DNA from: Nereida sp. MMG025
Lineage (GTDB): Bacteria > Pseudomonadota > Alphaproteobacteria > Rhodobacterales > Rhodobacteraceae
Assembly: GCF_021654165.1 (NCBI RefSeq)
Contig: NZ_JAKFZN010000001.1
Span: forward strand, 434,001 to 498,000
Direction: 5' to 3'
Length of the DNA: 64,000 nt
Part shown: positions 27,623 through 36,517 of the stretch, in pieces
Numbering within the stretch: the first letter of the stretch is position 1
Layout: each line of letters begins with the position of its first letter
The notes under the pieces: model-generated
What the model was told of the DNA's origin: nothing
Database searches by the model: none
Seen by the model: the letters and a program-made list of their open reading frames with translations, nothing else
Made by a program: the position numbers and the translations under genes

Positions 27623-28993
27623 ATGCGATCCGTTATTCTTGCGGGGCTCTTCGCCCTCAGCTCTTGTGCGCCGAACTTTTCGCCCGATGTGGCCAGCCGT
27701 GCGGCAAACACAGAGCTTCCGCCGATGAAGGTCTTTTCAACGATCAGCAACAAAGCACCCAAACGCTCAAACCGCGATATCGCACGCGATTTCCTTGATC
27801 TGACATTCCAGCTCGAAAGCGGCCGCAAAATTCCATACATGACCCGCTTTGAGGGTCCGATCAAAGTGCGGATGACGGGGGATGCTGTGCCCTCCAGCGT
27901 CAATCGCGACCTTGATACGTTATTGCGCCGCCTGCGCAATGAAGCCCGCATCGACATCACACGCAGCCCTGCAAATGTTGCAAATGCACAGATCAATATC
28001 GAGGTGATCAGCACCAAAGAATTGCGCCGCGTGGTTCCGAACGCTGCGTGTTTCGTAGTCCCCGGCGTTTCAAGCTGGAGCGAATACCGCGCTGCCCGTC
28101 GCAGTGGTGTCCTGGACTGGACGCGCCTGAAAACCCGTGACCGTATCGCCGTATTCCTGCCCGGTGACACAAGCCCACAAGAAATGCGCGACTGCCTGCA
28201 TGAAGAAGTGGCGCAAGGTCTTGGCCCGCTCAATGACCTGTATCGCTTGCCTGACAGCACATTCAACGACGACAATTTCCATACGGTTCTGACGGGATTT
28301 GACATGCTCATCCTGCGGGCGACCTATGCGCCTGAATTGCGCAGTGGTATGACGCGCGCGCAAGTGGCGGCCGCTTTGCCCTCAATCCTTGCGCGGTTGA
28401 ACCCATCGGGCGAAAACGTCTCGCCCCGCCCTGCAAGTTCTACGCCGCGCAGCTGGTCGCAAGCCGTGCAACGCGCCCTGGGTCCAAGCATGGCCGCCGC
28501 CCAACGCCGCCAAGCTGCCGAAGCTGCATTGAATATCGCATCAAAAGAAGGCTGGACCGATGCACGCCGCGCGTTCTCGCATTTTGCCAAAGGGCGGCTG
28601 CACATGGGCCACGACAATGACGTGGCATTTGAACAGTTCCGCATGGCCGACAGCATCTATGCCCGCATCCCCGGTGCCGAGTTGCAACGCGCCCATGTGG
28701 GGGTGCACATGGCGGCTTTCGCGCTGACATCGGGTGACGGCGAAGCCGCTGTCGCATGGGCCGATTTGCACCTGCCCGTCGCACAGACATCCGAAAACGC
28801 GGCGCTTTTGGCGACGCTTATGATGATCAAAGCAGAAGGTTTGGCACTGCAGGGACGGGCATCTGCGGCGCAACTTGTCAGGGTGGACAGTCTTGGTTGG
28901 GCGCGATACGGATTTGGCTCGGACAAAGAAGTTAAATCGCGTCTTAAAGAGATCGCATCACTTTCGCCCATGACGTGGCGTATCGGAGGCTAG
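27623..28993 (+). CDS. DUF2927 lipoprotein
   Basis: 456 residues with a lipoprotein signal: MRSVILAGLFALSSC, Cys15. The DUF2927 region (about 45-240) includes ARDFLDLTFQLESGRKIPYMTRFEGPIKV and LHEEVAQGLGPLNDLYRLPDSTFNDDNF; the HEE..Q arrangement resembles a zinc-peptidase-like helix, but activity is unproved. The C-terminal ~180 residues look like helical repeats. It lies between the MoxR and VWA genes with a 274-bp gap upstream, in which no convincing gene was seen. Confidence 0.85.
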   Translation: MRSVILAGLFALSSCAPNFSPDVASRAANTELPPMKVFSTISNKAPKRSNRDIARDFLDLTFQLESGRKIPYMTRFEGPIKVRMTGDAVPSSVNRDLDTLLRRLRNEARIDITRSPANVANAQINIEVISTKELRRVVPNAACFVVPGVSSWSEYRAARRSGVLDWTRLKTRDRIAVFLPGDTSPQEMRDCLHEEVAQGLGPLNDLYRLPDSTFNDDNFHTVLTGFDMLILRATYAPELRSGMTRAQVAAALPSILARLNPSGENVSPRPASSTPRSWSQAVQRALGPSMAAAQRRQAAEAALNIASKEGWTDARRAFSHFAKGRLHMGHDNDVAFEQFRMADSIYARIPGAELQRAHVGVHMAAFALTSGDGEAAVAWADLHLPVAQTSENAALLATLMMIKAEGLALQGRASAAQLVRVDSLGWARYGFGSDKEVKSRLKEIASLSPMTWRIGG

Positions 28994-28999
28994 ACCCAC

Positions 29000-29173
29000 A
29001 TGATCCCCTACCCGCTTGTTTTGCTGATTGGCTTTTTAGGTGGGGGTGTCGCAGGGGCTGTTACAGCTAAACTGCGCAAGGGCAAGCGCAATGACATGAT
29101 CCACTATTTCTTTGTGTGGGGCATTATCGGGCTGATCGTGACCATGTTCTATCTGGTCCTCAGCGCACGTTAG
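29000..29173 (+). CDS. 57-aa two-helix membrane protein
   Basis: Short frame with GGAGG about 10 bases ahead of ATG 29000. Two hydrophobic helices (about residues 3-20, Gly-rich; and 36-54, FFVWGIIGLIVTMFYLVL) are joined by a basic loop (KLRKGKRNDMIH), so both ends should lie outside the cytoplasm. It fits exactly between the DUF2927 gene (6 bp) and the VWA gene (9 bp), which argues strongly that it is translated. Function unknown. Confidence 0.72.
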   Translation: MIPYPLVLLIGFLGGGVAGAVTAKLRKGKRNDMIHYFFVWGIIGLIVTMFYLVLSAR

Positions 29174-29182
29174 GCGCGCCTT

Positions 29183-30367
29183 ATGTTCCTGCCGTTCTTT
29201 GAAAACCTCAGAACCCACGGCGTCCCTGTGTCGCTGCGCGAGCATCTGGCGTTTTTGGAAGGGATGCAGGCTGGCCTGACCACCTACGATATGGAAGGCT
29301 TTTATTATCTGGCCCGCACCTGTCTGGTCAAAGACGAACGCCACGTCGACAAATTTGACCGCGCTTTTGCAGCCAGCTTTGAGGGGCTTGAGGCGATCAC
29401 CTCTGAACAGGTTCTGGACGCCGTGGACATCCCGCAAGAGTGGCTGCGCAAAATGGCCGAAAAGCACCTGTCAGAGGAAGAGCGCGCCGAGGTTGAGGCG
29501 TTGGGCGGGTTCGACAAGCTGATGGAAACCCTCAAAGAGCGCCTGAAAGAACAAGAAGGCCGCCATCAGGGTGGCAACAAATGGATCGGCACCGCTGGCA
29601 CCTCGCCTTTTGGTGCCTATGGCTACAACCCCGAAGGCGTGCGTATCGGGCAAGACAAAAGCCGCCATCAACGCGCCGTGAAAGTCTGGGACAAACGCGA
29701 GTTTCGCAACCTTGATGATAGTGTTGAACTGGGCACGCGTAACATCAAGGTCGCCCTGAAACGCCTGCGCAAATGGGCACGCGACGGTGCCCATGAAGAG
29801 CTTGATCTAGATACCACCATCCGCAGCACCGCCGAAAACGGCTATCTTGATGTCAAAACACGGCCCGAGCGGCGCAACGCCGTGAAGGTGTTGCTGTTTC
29901 TGGATGTCGGCGGCAGCATGGATCCGCATATCAAAGTGGTCGAAGAACTGTTCAGCGCCGCCCGTGCCGAATTCAAACACATGGAATACTACTATTTCCA
30001 CAACTGCCTGTATGAAGGCGTGTGGAAAGACAACCGCCGCCGGTGGGACGCACAAATCCCGACGCATGAAGTGCTGCGCACCTATGGCCCTGATTACAAG
30101 TGTATCTTTGTTGGCGACGCCAGCATGTCTCCCTATGAGGTGGCCTATGCAGGCGGCGCAAACGAACACTGGAACCAGGAGGCGGGCCAGGTCTGGCTTC
30201 AACGCGCCCGCGATCAATGGGCCGCCAACCTTTGGATAAACCCCGTGCCCAAGCAATATTGGCCCTACACACAAAGCATCGACATGATCCGCGAAATTTT
30301 CGACGATCAGATGGTTCCGATGACGCTTGAGGGGTTGGAAACCGGCATGAAGCTGCTGACCCGTTAA
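29183..30367 (+). CDS. VWA-domain protein (CoxE-like), MoxR partner
   Basis: 394 residues. An N-terminal helical region is followed by a von Willebrand A domain in the C-terminal half (about 235-394), starting VKVLLFLDVGGSMDPHIK. The metal site motif is DxGxS instead of the usual DxSxS. TYGPDYKCIFVGDASMSPYE gives the later Asp. Proteins of this type pair with MoxR ATPases. A cytoplasmic location is likely: no signal peptide or membrane helix. A terminator follows at 30400. Confidence 0.88.
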   Translation: MFLPFFENLRTHGVPVSLREHLAFLEGMQAGLTTYDMEGFYYLARTCLVKDERHVDKFDRAFAASFEGLEAITSEQVLDAVDIPQEWLRKMAEKHLSEEERAEVEALGGFDKLMETLKERLKEQEGRHQGGNKWIGTAGTSPFGAYGYNPEGVRIGQDKSRHQRAVKVWDKREFRNLDDSVELGTRNIKVALKRLRKWARDGAHEELDLDTTIRSTAENGYLDVKTRPERRNAVKVLLFLDVGGSMDPHIKVVEELFSAARAEFKHMEYYYFHNCLYEGVWKDNRRRWDAQIPTHEVLRTYGPDYKCIFVGDASMSPYEVAYAGGANEHWNQEAGQVWLQRARDQWAANLWINPVPKQYWPYTQSIDMIREIFDDQMVPMTLEGLETGMKLLTR

Positions 30368-30399
30368 GGGTGATTATATCTGCCTTTCGTTATTCAATA

Positions 30400-30429
30400 G
30401 CGCATCACACGCCCGTGATGTGCTTTTTT
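30400..30429 (+). terminator. Terminator after the VWA gene
   Basis: GCGCATCAC (30400-30408) pairs with GTGATGTGC (30415-30423) with one G-T pair, followed by T6. Confidence 0.8.
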
Positions 30430-30461
30430 GCACATATGGGCGGTGCAATTTAGTATATTTC

Positions 30462-30480
30462 AAACTGAATGGTTTAGTTT
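30462..30480. promoter_or_regulatory. Imperfect inverted repeat before the secreted repeat protein
   Basis: AAACTGAA-TGG-TTTAGTTT, 7 of 8 positions matching, about 75 bp before the start codon at 30557 in an AT-rich promoter region. Possible operator. Confidence 0.3.
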
Positions 30481-30556
30481 ATATTCCTTGGTATCGGAGC
30501 AACACGCTCCCCTACAGATGAAACAGCGGCCCTTTGGCCAATGAAAGGAACCGATT

Positions 30557-30967
30557 ATGAAACTTGCAGCATTCGCAACAACCGCCCTTATTGCCCTGTC
30601 AGCAACCGCTGCATCGGCAGACCAGCTTGCTAAAGCCGCAGGCGTGGCGCCCGGTGTATACTCCGACAACACCTTGGCAGCGCTGATCACCGCAAAAGAA
30701 GACGGCAACGCCACATTGGTCGCCTATCTGCTGGATCGCACAAACGACAACGTGCGCGTTTCTACCCGTGGCACAGCCATCGACTTTGACCGCCTGATTG
30801 ACCAGGCAAAACAGGATGGCGACAGCGGCAAGGTCGCCTCGCTTCAGTCGCTGCAAAACGGTGACAACTACACAGGCGGTATCGATTATGCCCGCCTGAT
30901 CGCAGACGCCGAAGCGGAAGGTGACAGTGGCAAAGCGGCCGCATTGAAATCGCGCGCCGGCCTCTAA
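30557..30967 (+). CDS. Secreted protein with internal GDSGK repeats, 136 aa
   Basis: A clear signal peptide (MKLAAFATTALIALSATAASA|DQ) and AAAGGA before the start. Two related segments follow: FDRLIDQAKQDGDSGKVASL and YARLIADAEAEGDSGKAAAL, with a more diverged first copy at LAALITAKEDGNATLVAYL. So it looks like three helical repeats of ~45 residues, probably periplasmic. No cysteine, no known catalytic motif. It has its own promoter region and terminator, as expected for a well-expressed stand-alone gene. Function unknown. Confidence 0.78.
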   Translation: MKLAAFATTALIALSATAASADQLAKAAGVAPGVYSDNTLAALITAKEDGNATLVAYLLDRTNDNVRVSTRGTAIDFDRLIDQAKQDGDSGKVASLQSLQNGDNYTGGIDYARLIADAEAEGDSGKAAALKSRAGL

Positions 30968-31014
30968 GACATCCGATGTGATCGGGGTCCCCTCCCTGCC
31001 CTGACACACCGCAT

Positions 31015-31048
31015 AACGCCCTGCCACGGTTTGGCAGGGCGTTTTTTT
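31015..31048 (+). terminator. Strong terminator after the secreted repeat protein
   Basis: AACGCCCTGCCA (31015-31026) pairs perfectly with TGGCAGGGCGTT (31032-31043), followed by a run of seven T. Confidence 0.9.
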
Positions 31049-31104
31049 ATGCCTTGGAACAGAACAATCTGGGAAATATCAAAACCGCGCCCCATATAAG
31101 AAGC

Positions 31105-31794
31105 ATGATCAAATTCTTACCCATTCTTTTGGCTGTGCTTTACGGCTATGTCTTTTACCGTTTTTCGGCTTGGCGCACGGCCAAAGAGCTGGACGCCAAC
31201 AGCACCGAATTGATGGACCCGATCCTGAACACGCATCTGTCCGCGATGGCCACCGCATTGGATGTCGACCGTATCCGCGTGAACCTTTACGAGATTGAGC
31301 CTGTCAACGGGCTGGCCGCCCCGGATGGGCGGATTTTCATCACGCGGGGCTTTTATAAAAAATTCCAGCAAGGTGACGTAACAGGCGCTGAATTGGCCAG
31401 CGTGATTGCGCATGAATTGGGCCATGTGGCTTTGGGCCATTCCAAGCGCCGCATGATCGACTTTTCGGGCCAGAACGCGTTGCGCACGGCCCTGGCGATG
31501 ATCATTTCACGGTTTATTCCGGGCATTGGACCTTTCATTGCGAATGCCCTGACCAGCCTTCTGGCAGCACGTCTCAGCCGCGAAGATGAATATGAGGCCG
31601 ATGCCTACGCAAGCGCCTTGCTGTATAAATCAGGGATCGGTGTTGAGCCGCAAAAAACCCTGTTCACCAAGCTTGAACAGCTGACAGGCGCACGTGGCGC
31701 GCCCCCTGTCTGGATGGCATCGCACCCTAAAACCGCCGATCGTATCAAGGCGATTGAGGCCAATGAAGCCAAGTGGAACGGCGCGCTAAGCTAG
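31105..31794 (+). CDS. M48-family zinc metallopeptidase
   Basis: Membrane-anchored peptidase of the HtpX/LoiP type, 229 residues from ATG 31105 (an earlier frame start at 31054 lies in the terminator region). One N-terminal helix (IKFLPILLAVLYGYVFYRF), zinc site HELGHVALGH, third ligand in EDEYEADAYAS. A hydrophobic helix follows the zinc site. Its 3' end overlaps the convergent PIN gene by 9 bp. Confidence 0.9.
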   Translation: MIKFLPILLAVLYGYVFYRFSAWRTAKELDANSTELMDPILNTHLSAMATALDVDRIRVNLYEIEPVNGLAAPDGRIFITRGFYKKFQQGDVTGAELASVIAHELGHVALGHSKRRMIDFSGQNALRTALAMIISRFIPGIGPFIANALTSLLAARLSREDEYEADAYASALLYKSGIGVEPQKTLFTKLEQLTGARGAPPVWMASHPKTADRIKAIEANEAKWNGALS

Positions 31795-32325
31795 CGCTTT
31801 GCCAAGACGCGGCATACGTGCCTTTTTCAGCAATCCACGCGTGCTCCATGTGCTACCAGATAGTCTGTCAGCCTCGACGCGCACGTCTTCGACTACCTGG
31901 GCGATGGGATCGGGGTTGGCTTGCCACAACCCCAAAAGGAACTGATCGGGATCAGCCCGGCTGACCCCTTCTTCGGCCAGCAGGCCGCGGGGGAAATCCT
32001 TGGCGTTGTTGGTCAAAATGATGTCGGTTGATCCTGCAACCGCCGCCGCCAAAACATGGATATCGTTTTCATCGGGCAACCACAGGCGTTTCAAATCCCC
32101 TTCACGGGGCTGCACATTGGCGCGCGGAAATGCGGCGTTCAACATAACCGCCTCTGAACGTGCGGCGGCTTCGTCAGCCCCGCCGTGCCGTGCAGCAGCC
32201 CGCGCCCATTCTTCCAGCAGGCGCGGCGACCATTGGGGCTGATACAATCCTGCGCGCGCGGCACCGATCACCACCTGCCGCATCACAGTTGGATAAAGCA
32301 CGCAAGCGTCGATCATCACTTTCAT
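31786..32325 (-). CDS. PIN-domain protein (RSP_2648 type)
   Basis: 179 residues. PIN ribonuclease acidic residues: first Asp in MIDACVLYP, Glu in LLEEWARAA, and Asp pair in PDENDIHVLAAAVAG and LTNNAKDFP. No antitoxin gene is adjacent, so a classical toxin-antitoxin pair is not supported; in this family the gene is usually a lone, conserved one. Its ATG overlaps the stop of the rRNA methyltransferase (4 bp), indicating coupled translation. Confidence 0.83.
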   Translation of the reverse strand: MKVMIDACVLYPTVMRQVVIGAARAGLYQPQWSPRLLEEWARAAARHGGADEAAARSEAVMLNAAFPRANVQPREGDLKRLWLPDENDIHVLAAAVAGSTDIILTNNAKDFPRGLLAEEGVSRADPDQFLLGLWQANPDPIAQVVEDVRVEADRLSGSTWSTRGLLKKARMPRLGKALA

Positions 32326-33536
32326 GGAACGAGGCGGTAGAACATGGCCTTCAGATAACCGCTTTCCGACAGCTGCGGCATCAGCGGATGGTCTGGCCCT
32401 GCAAAGCCCGTGTGGACATGCTGCGCCCGCCGCCCTGCCCGCCCGATACCGCGGTGATTGCTACGGGCGAACTTCTGAATATCAGCGGCATGAGAGCATG
32501 AGCAAAGCCCAAGATACCCGCCATCGGCAACCAATGGCGCGGCCAGTTTTGCCACACGTTCGTAGGCGCGCAACCCACGATCAAGCGCCTGTTTATTGGG
32601 TGCGAATGCGGGCGGATCGCAGATGACGACATCAAATTGTGCCCCTTCCGCGCCCAAAGCTTCCAGCACATCAAAGGCATCGCCTTTTCGCGTGCTCATC
32701 GCCGCGCCCTTGCCCATGGTCTTCGCACCAGCCTCAGCCAAGTCTAACGCAGGTTGCGCACCATCCACACACGTCACATGCGTAGCCCCATGTGCCAAAG
32801 CCGCAAGACCAAAACCACCCACATGGCTGAACACGTCCAGAACCCGCGCCCCTTTGGACAGGGATGCCGCAAAAGCATGGTTAGGGCGTTGGTCGTAAAA
32901 AAGCCCCGTCTTTTGCCCACCCATGACATCGGCCAAATATGTGGCACCATTCATCTGCACAGGGATCGGAGCATCAGGGGCCGTGCCGTGCACAACCGCG
33001 GAGACATCATCAAGCCCTTCAAGCTTGCGCGCGCGACCGGATGCGCTTTTGATCACACATTCCACGCCTGTCACATCCACCAACGCCGCGCACAGCGCGT
33101 CAAGTCGCGCATCGGCCCAGGCAGCGTTGGGCTGAACGACAGCCGTTTGACCAAACCGGTCAATGATCACGCCAGGCAGCCCATCGGCTTCGGCATGGAT
33201 CAGACGGTAAAAAGGCTCTGCGAACAACCGCGTGCGGTGATCCAGAGCGGCTTGCAAACGCGATGCAAACCACGCCTGATCAATCTTAGCTGTCGGATCA
33301 CGGTCCAGCATCCGCGCGATGATTTGGCTTTCGGGCGTTACCCCCACCACACCCATCGGCGTGCGATTGGTATCTTCCAGAACCGCCAGACTGCCTGCAT
33401 CCAGCGCCTTTGTGCGCCTGTCGGTGACAAGGTCGGCGGCATAGACCCAAGGGGCGCCAAAACGGATGGATCGGGCATCGGCCTTGGGCTTGAGGCGGAC
33501 AACGGGGAGGTCGGATGAAGAAAGGGGCTGCGTCAT
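32322..33536 (-). CDS. Class I SAM-dependent rRNA methyltransferase (RlmI-like)
   Basis: 404 residues: an N-terminal PUA-like domain (VRLKPKADARSIRFGAPWVYAADL), a short EEHMD-type linker (GLPGVIIDRFGQTAVVQ) and a Rossmann methyltransferase with DVFSHVGGFGLAALAHGA as SAM motif I and CDPPAFAPNKQAL as the catalytic DPPxF motif. Related enzymes make m5C in 23S rRNA; the exact target is not determinable. Coupled with the PIN gene. Confidence 0.9.
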   Translation of the reverse strand: MTQPLSSSDLPVVRLKPKADARSIRFGAPWVYAADLVTDRRTKALDAGSLAVLEDTNRTPMGVVGVTPESQIIARMLDRDPTAKIDQAWFASRLQAALDHRTRLFAEPFYRLIHAEADGLPGVIIDRFGQTAVVQPNAAWADARLDALCAALVDVTGVECVIKSASGRARKLEGLDDVSAVVHGTAPDAPIPVQMNGATYLADVMGGQKTGLFYDQRPNHAFAASLSKGARVLDVFSHVGGFGLAALAHGATHVTCVDGAQPALDLAEAGAKTMGKGAAMSTRKGDAFDVLEALGAEGAQFDVVICDPPAFAPNKQALDRGLRAYERVAKLAAPLVADGGYLGLCSCSHAADIQKFARSNHRGIGRAGRRAQHVHTGFAGPDHPLMPQLSESGYLKAMFYRLVP

Positions 33537-33575
33537 GCAGCCCCCTCTAAATCAGTTTTTCGCGGGATGATAGCG

Positions 33576-34244
33576 TTAGAGTTGGTTAATCGCGCCCATC
33601 ACACCTGTGCTTTCAGCGACATAGCCGTAGCGTTTGGTCATCTCATGTTCCAACACTTTGGCCAGATGGTCGGTGATGCGAACACGTTGTGTGATGCCTT
33701 TGGCCTCGGCTTGCACCGCTGCATTGCCACCAAGCGCATCAAAATCTGCCTTAACGATACGGGGCTGCATCAGGATTTCTTTGGTCTGCGCGTCGCGCAC
33801 CTGCAAATAGAACTGGATCGCGTGAACCCCGCCCACAGTATAGCGCGCCTTTTCGGTCAGCGCATGAAAGCGCGTCACCTGAACGTCGATGATGACAGGG
33901 CGTTCACCGTTCAGCCGTGTTGCGCCCTTGCGCAAGCCTTCGTCGATGACCTTGGCGACTTGCGCATGACGATCCCCGATAGGATCCTCGCGCCAGACAA
34001 TATCGCCCGAAGGGTAATAGCGGTTGGCTTCTGACACACGAAGGCTGCGCGGCACACGCACATTGATCTGTGCAATGTTGACGGATGGCGCAATCGCAAC
34101 GGCGCGTTGGTTTTCAATCGCAGCACGGCTGGTGCTGTTCAACGGTGTCTGGTCAACTGCGCCACGTGTTGCGGTATCAACATTTGCACAGGCCCCAAGC
34201 GTGCCAAGAACGGCCGCAGCCACAAGAAGTTTCAAAACTTTCAT
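33576..34244 (-). CDS. DUF6778-type lipoprotein
   Basis: 222 residues with signal MKVLKLLVAAAVLGTLGAC (lipobox LGAC, Cys19). The mature part contains INVRVPRSLRVSEANRYYP and DVQVTRFHALTEKARYTVGG, patterns I associate with a Rhodobacteraceae-restricted family. Probable outer-membrane or periplasmic lipoprotein of unknown role. Monocistronic-looking, divergent from edd. Confidence 0.8.
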   Translation of the reverse strand: MKVLKLLVAAAVLGTLGACANVDTATRGAVDQTPLNSTSRAAIENQRAVAIAPSVNIAQINVRVPRSLRVSEANRYYPSGDIVWREDPIGDRHAQVAKVIDEGLRKGATRLNGERPVIIDVQVTRFHALTEKARYTVGGVHAIQFYLQVRDAQTKEILMQPRIVKADFDALGGNAAVQAEAKGITQRVRITDHLAKVLEHEMTKRYGYVAESTGVMGAINQL

Positions 34245-34427
34245 TTTACAATCCTTTCTGGATCATGGCCCCCAAATGGCCTGACGGTGTTTACCGCTTG
34301 ATCGCGGTTAAACACCCCGAATTGGGCAGAATTGCGCCCCAATTCGTGCAGCTTCGGGACCATTTCACAGCCTGCCGCGGCCGGGGGCGGTCCAAATTGC
34401 CACATTTTGCGCCTCGCCACTGGACCT

Positions 34428-34439
34428 GTTAGCGCTAAC
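34428..34439. promoter_or_regulatory. LacI-type operator palindrome before edd
   Basis: GTTAGCGCTAAC, a perfect 12-bp palindrome with central GC, 38 bp before the edd start. The symmetrical TNNCG/GC-centred form is typical of LacI-family sugar regulators. Confidence 0.6.
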
Positions 34440-34477
34440 CATATAGAGAGCACTCAACGAAAACCGAGGACGCGATC

Positions 34478-36283
34478 ATGCCACTGAATCCCACTATCGA
34501 AGCTGTCACTCAGCGCATCATCGAGCGCTCAAAAGCGCGCCGTACAACCTATCTTGACCGAATGCGCCGCGCCGCTGAAGACGGACCGCGCCGTGCCCAC
34601 CTGACATGCGGCAACCAAGCCCACGCTTACGCTGCCATGGGGGACGCCAAAGACGCGCTGGTCGCTGAAAAGGCTCCGAACCTCGGGATTATCACCGCAT
34701 ACAACGATATGCTTTCAGCCCATCAACCCTTCAAAGACTACCCCGACAAAATCAAAGCCGCCGTGGCCAAAGTTGGCGCAACTGCACAGGTATCTGGTGG
34801 CGTTCCGGCGATGTGCGATGGTGTCACCCAAGGCCAGGTCGGCATGGAACTTTCGCTTTTTTCGCGCGACGTGATCGCCTTGGCCGCAGGTGTGGGGCTG
34901 TCGCACAACACCTATGACGCCGCTGTCTACCTTGGCGTATGTGACAAGATTGTTCCCGGTCTCATCATTGCTGCAGGGACGTTCGGGTATATTCCCGGGG
35001 TGTTCATCCCCGCAGGCCCCATGACAAGCGGTTTGCCCAACGACGAGAAGGCCAAGGTCCGCCAACAATTTGCAACGGGCGAAGTGGGCCGCGAAGAGTT
35101 GATGAAGGCCGAAATGGCCAGCTATCACGGTCCGGGGACTTGCACCTTTTACGGCACCGCCAACTCAAACCAGATGTTGATGGAGTTCATGGGGCTTCAC
35201 ATGCCTGGCGCATCCTTTGTCAATCCGGGCACGCCTTTGCGCGAAGCGCTCACAGAAGAAGCTGCGAAAACAGCCGTTGGCCTATCGGCCTTGGGTAACA
35301 ACTATACACCCGTCTGCGACGTGCTGGACGAAAAGGCTTTTGTGAACGGTATGGTCGGTCTGATGGCCACAGGCGGCTCTACCAACCTTGTGTTGCACCT
35401 GCCCGCGATGGCGCGGGCGGCGGGCGTTGATGTGGCACTTGAAGATTTTGCAGACCTGTCAGCCGCCGTGCCTTTGATGGCCAAAGTCTATCCGAATGGT
35501 CTGGCTGACGTGAACCACTTCCACGCCGCAGGCGGGCTTGCTTATATGATTGGCGAGTTGCTGGACGCGGGCCTTTTGCATGATGATGTGAAAACCGTCG
35601 CGGGCCACGGCCTGTCGCATTACACCCTCGAGCCTGAAATTCTGAACGGCGGCTTTCACTACCGCGAAGGCCCGAAAACAAGCGAAAACGAAAAGATCCT
35701 GCGCCCTGCCAGCAATCCATTCCAGCCAGAAGGCGGGTTGAAACAGCTCGAAGGCAATCTTGGCCATGGCATGATGAAAGTCAGCGCCGTCGCCCCGGAG
35801 CGCCATGTGATCGAAGCCCCTGCCCGCGTCTTTGACGACCAGCACGCGGTTAAGGCCGCGTTCCAACGCGGGGAATTTACCACCGACACTGTCGTTGTGG
35901 TCCGCTTTCAGGGGCCCGCAGCCAACGGCATGCCAGAACTTCATTCGCTGACACCAACACTGGCAGTGTTGCAAGACCGTGGGCTCAAGGTTGCTCTGGT
36001 CACCGACGGCCGGATGTCGGGCGCATCGGGCAAAGTGCCAAGTGCGATCCATGTCGCTCCGGAAGCCCTGCATGGCGGGTTACTGGCAAAGGTCCAAGAC
36101 GGCGACATAATCCGCGTGGATGCCGACAAGGGCACGCTTGATGTGCTGACCGAAGGCGTAGAGAGCCGTCAAGCCGCAACCCCCGACCTGAGCAACAATG
36201 CCTTTGGCGTTGGCCGCGAATTGTTTGAGGTTTTCCGTGCCAATGTCGGTCCATCCACAGCAGGCGCCGGCGTTGTTGTGTAA
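34478..36283 (+). CDS. edd: 6-Phosphogluconate dehydratase
   Basis: First Entner-Doudoroff enzyme: 6-phosphogluconate to KDPG. 601 residues of the IlvD/Edd family, with cluster-ligand cysteines in MCDGVTQG and [11 protein letters not shown] and the family stretches [26 protein letters not shown] and [24 protein letters not shown] precedes ATG 34478. A LacI-like palindrome lies upstream, and eda follows after a 234-bp gap. Marine Roseobacters use this route as their main hexose pathway. Confidence 0.96.
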   Translation: MPLNPTIEAVTQRIIERSKARRTTYLDRMRRAAEDGPRRAHLTCGNQAHAYAAMGDAKDALVAEKAPNLGIITAYNDMLSAHQPFKDYPDKIKAAVAKVGATAQVSGGVPAMCDGVTQGQVGMELSLFSRDVIALAAGVGLSHNTYDAAVYLGVCDKIVPGLIIAAGTFGYIPGVFIPAGPMTSGLPNDEKAKVRQQFATGEVGREELMKAEMASYHGPGTCTFYGTANSNQMLMEFMGLHMPGASFVNPGTPLREALTEEAAKTAVGLSALGNNYTPVCDVLDEKAFVNGMVGLMATGGSTNLVLHLPAMARAAGVDVALEDFADLSAAVPLMAKVYPNGLADVNHFHAAGGLAYMIGELLDAGLLHDDVKTVAGHGLSHYTLEPEILNGGFHYREGPKTSENEKILRPASNPFQPEGGLKQLEGNLGHGMMKVSAVAPERHVIEAPARVFDDQHAVKAAFQRGEFTTDTVVVVRFQGPAANGMPELHSLTPTLAVLQDRGLKVALVTDGRMSGASGKVPSAIHVAPEALHGGLLAKVQDGDIIRVDADKGTLDVLTEGVESRQAATPDLSNNAFGVGRELFEVFRANVGPSTAGAGVVV

Positions 36284-36340
36284 TGCTGGATTTGGATATT
36301 TTTGAACAAAAGAAGATATCCACCAGCGCCACGTTTTATG

Positions 36341-36369
36341 CCCTCCGCGCCTATTGCAAACGCGGAGGG
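36341..36369 (+). terminator. Hairpin between edd and eda
   Basis: CCCTCCGCG (36341-36349) pairs perfectly with CGCGGAGGG (36361-36369), then ACTTCTTTC. The weak T-run suggests partial termination or a processing/stability hairpin between the two pathway genes. Confidence 0.5.
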
Positions 36370-36420
36370 ACTTCTTTCGTTACGGTCATCGGCGTCCCCG
36401 CCTGTACCGCCCTTCATGGA

Positions 36421-36430
36421 TAACGCGTTA
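36421..36430. promoter_or_regulatory. TAACGCGTTA palindrome before eda
   Basis: Perfect 10-bp palindrome 88 bp before eda. It resembles a weak form of the edd palindrome and may be a second site for the same LacI-type regulator. Confidence 0.3.
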
Positions 36431-36517
36431 AGGTTAATAGGCTCTTAATCTTCTTTTGTTTTCCAAATATCCTCGCCGAAGGCATCCAGCCTTCCCCAAG
36501 ACTTGAAAGGTTTTTCA

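Noticed and set aside
27345-27623. 92-aa frame starting in the MoxR stop codon
   Set aside because: The ATGA overlap is tempting, but the composition is not protein-like and no ribosome site or motif is visible; treated as a spacer with promoter sequences.
31786-32325. Toxin-antitoxin module
   Set aside because: No small antitoxin gene next to the PIN gene.
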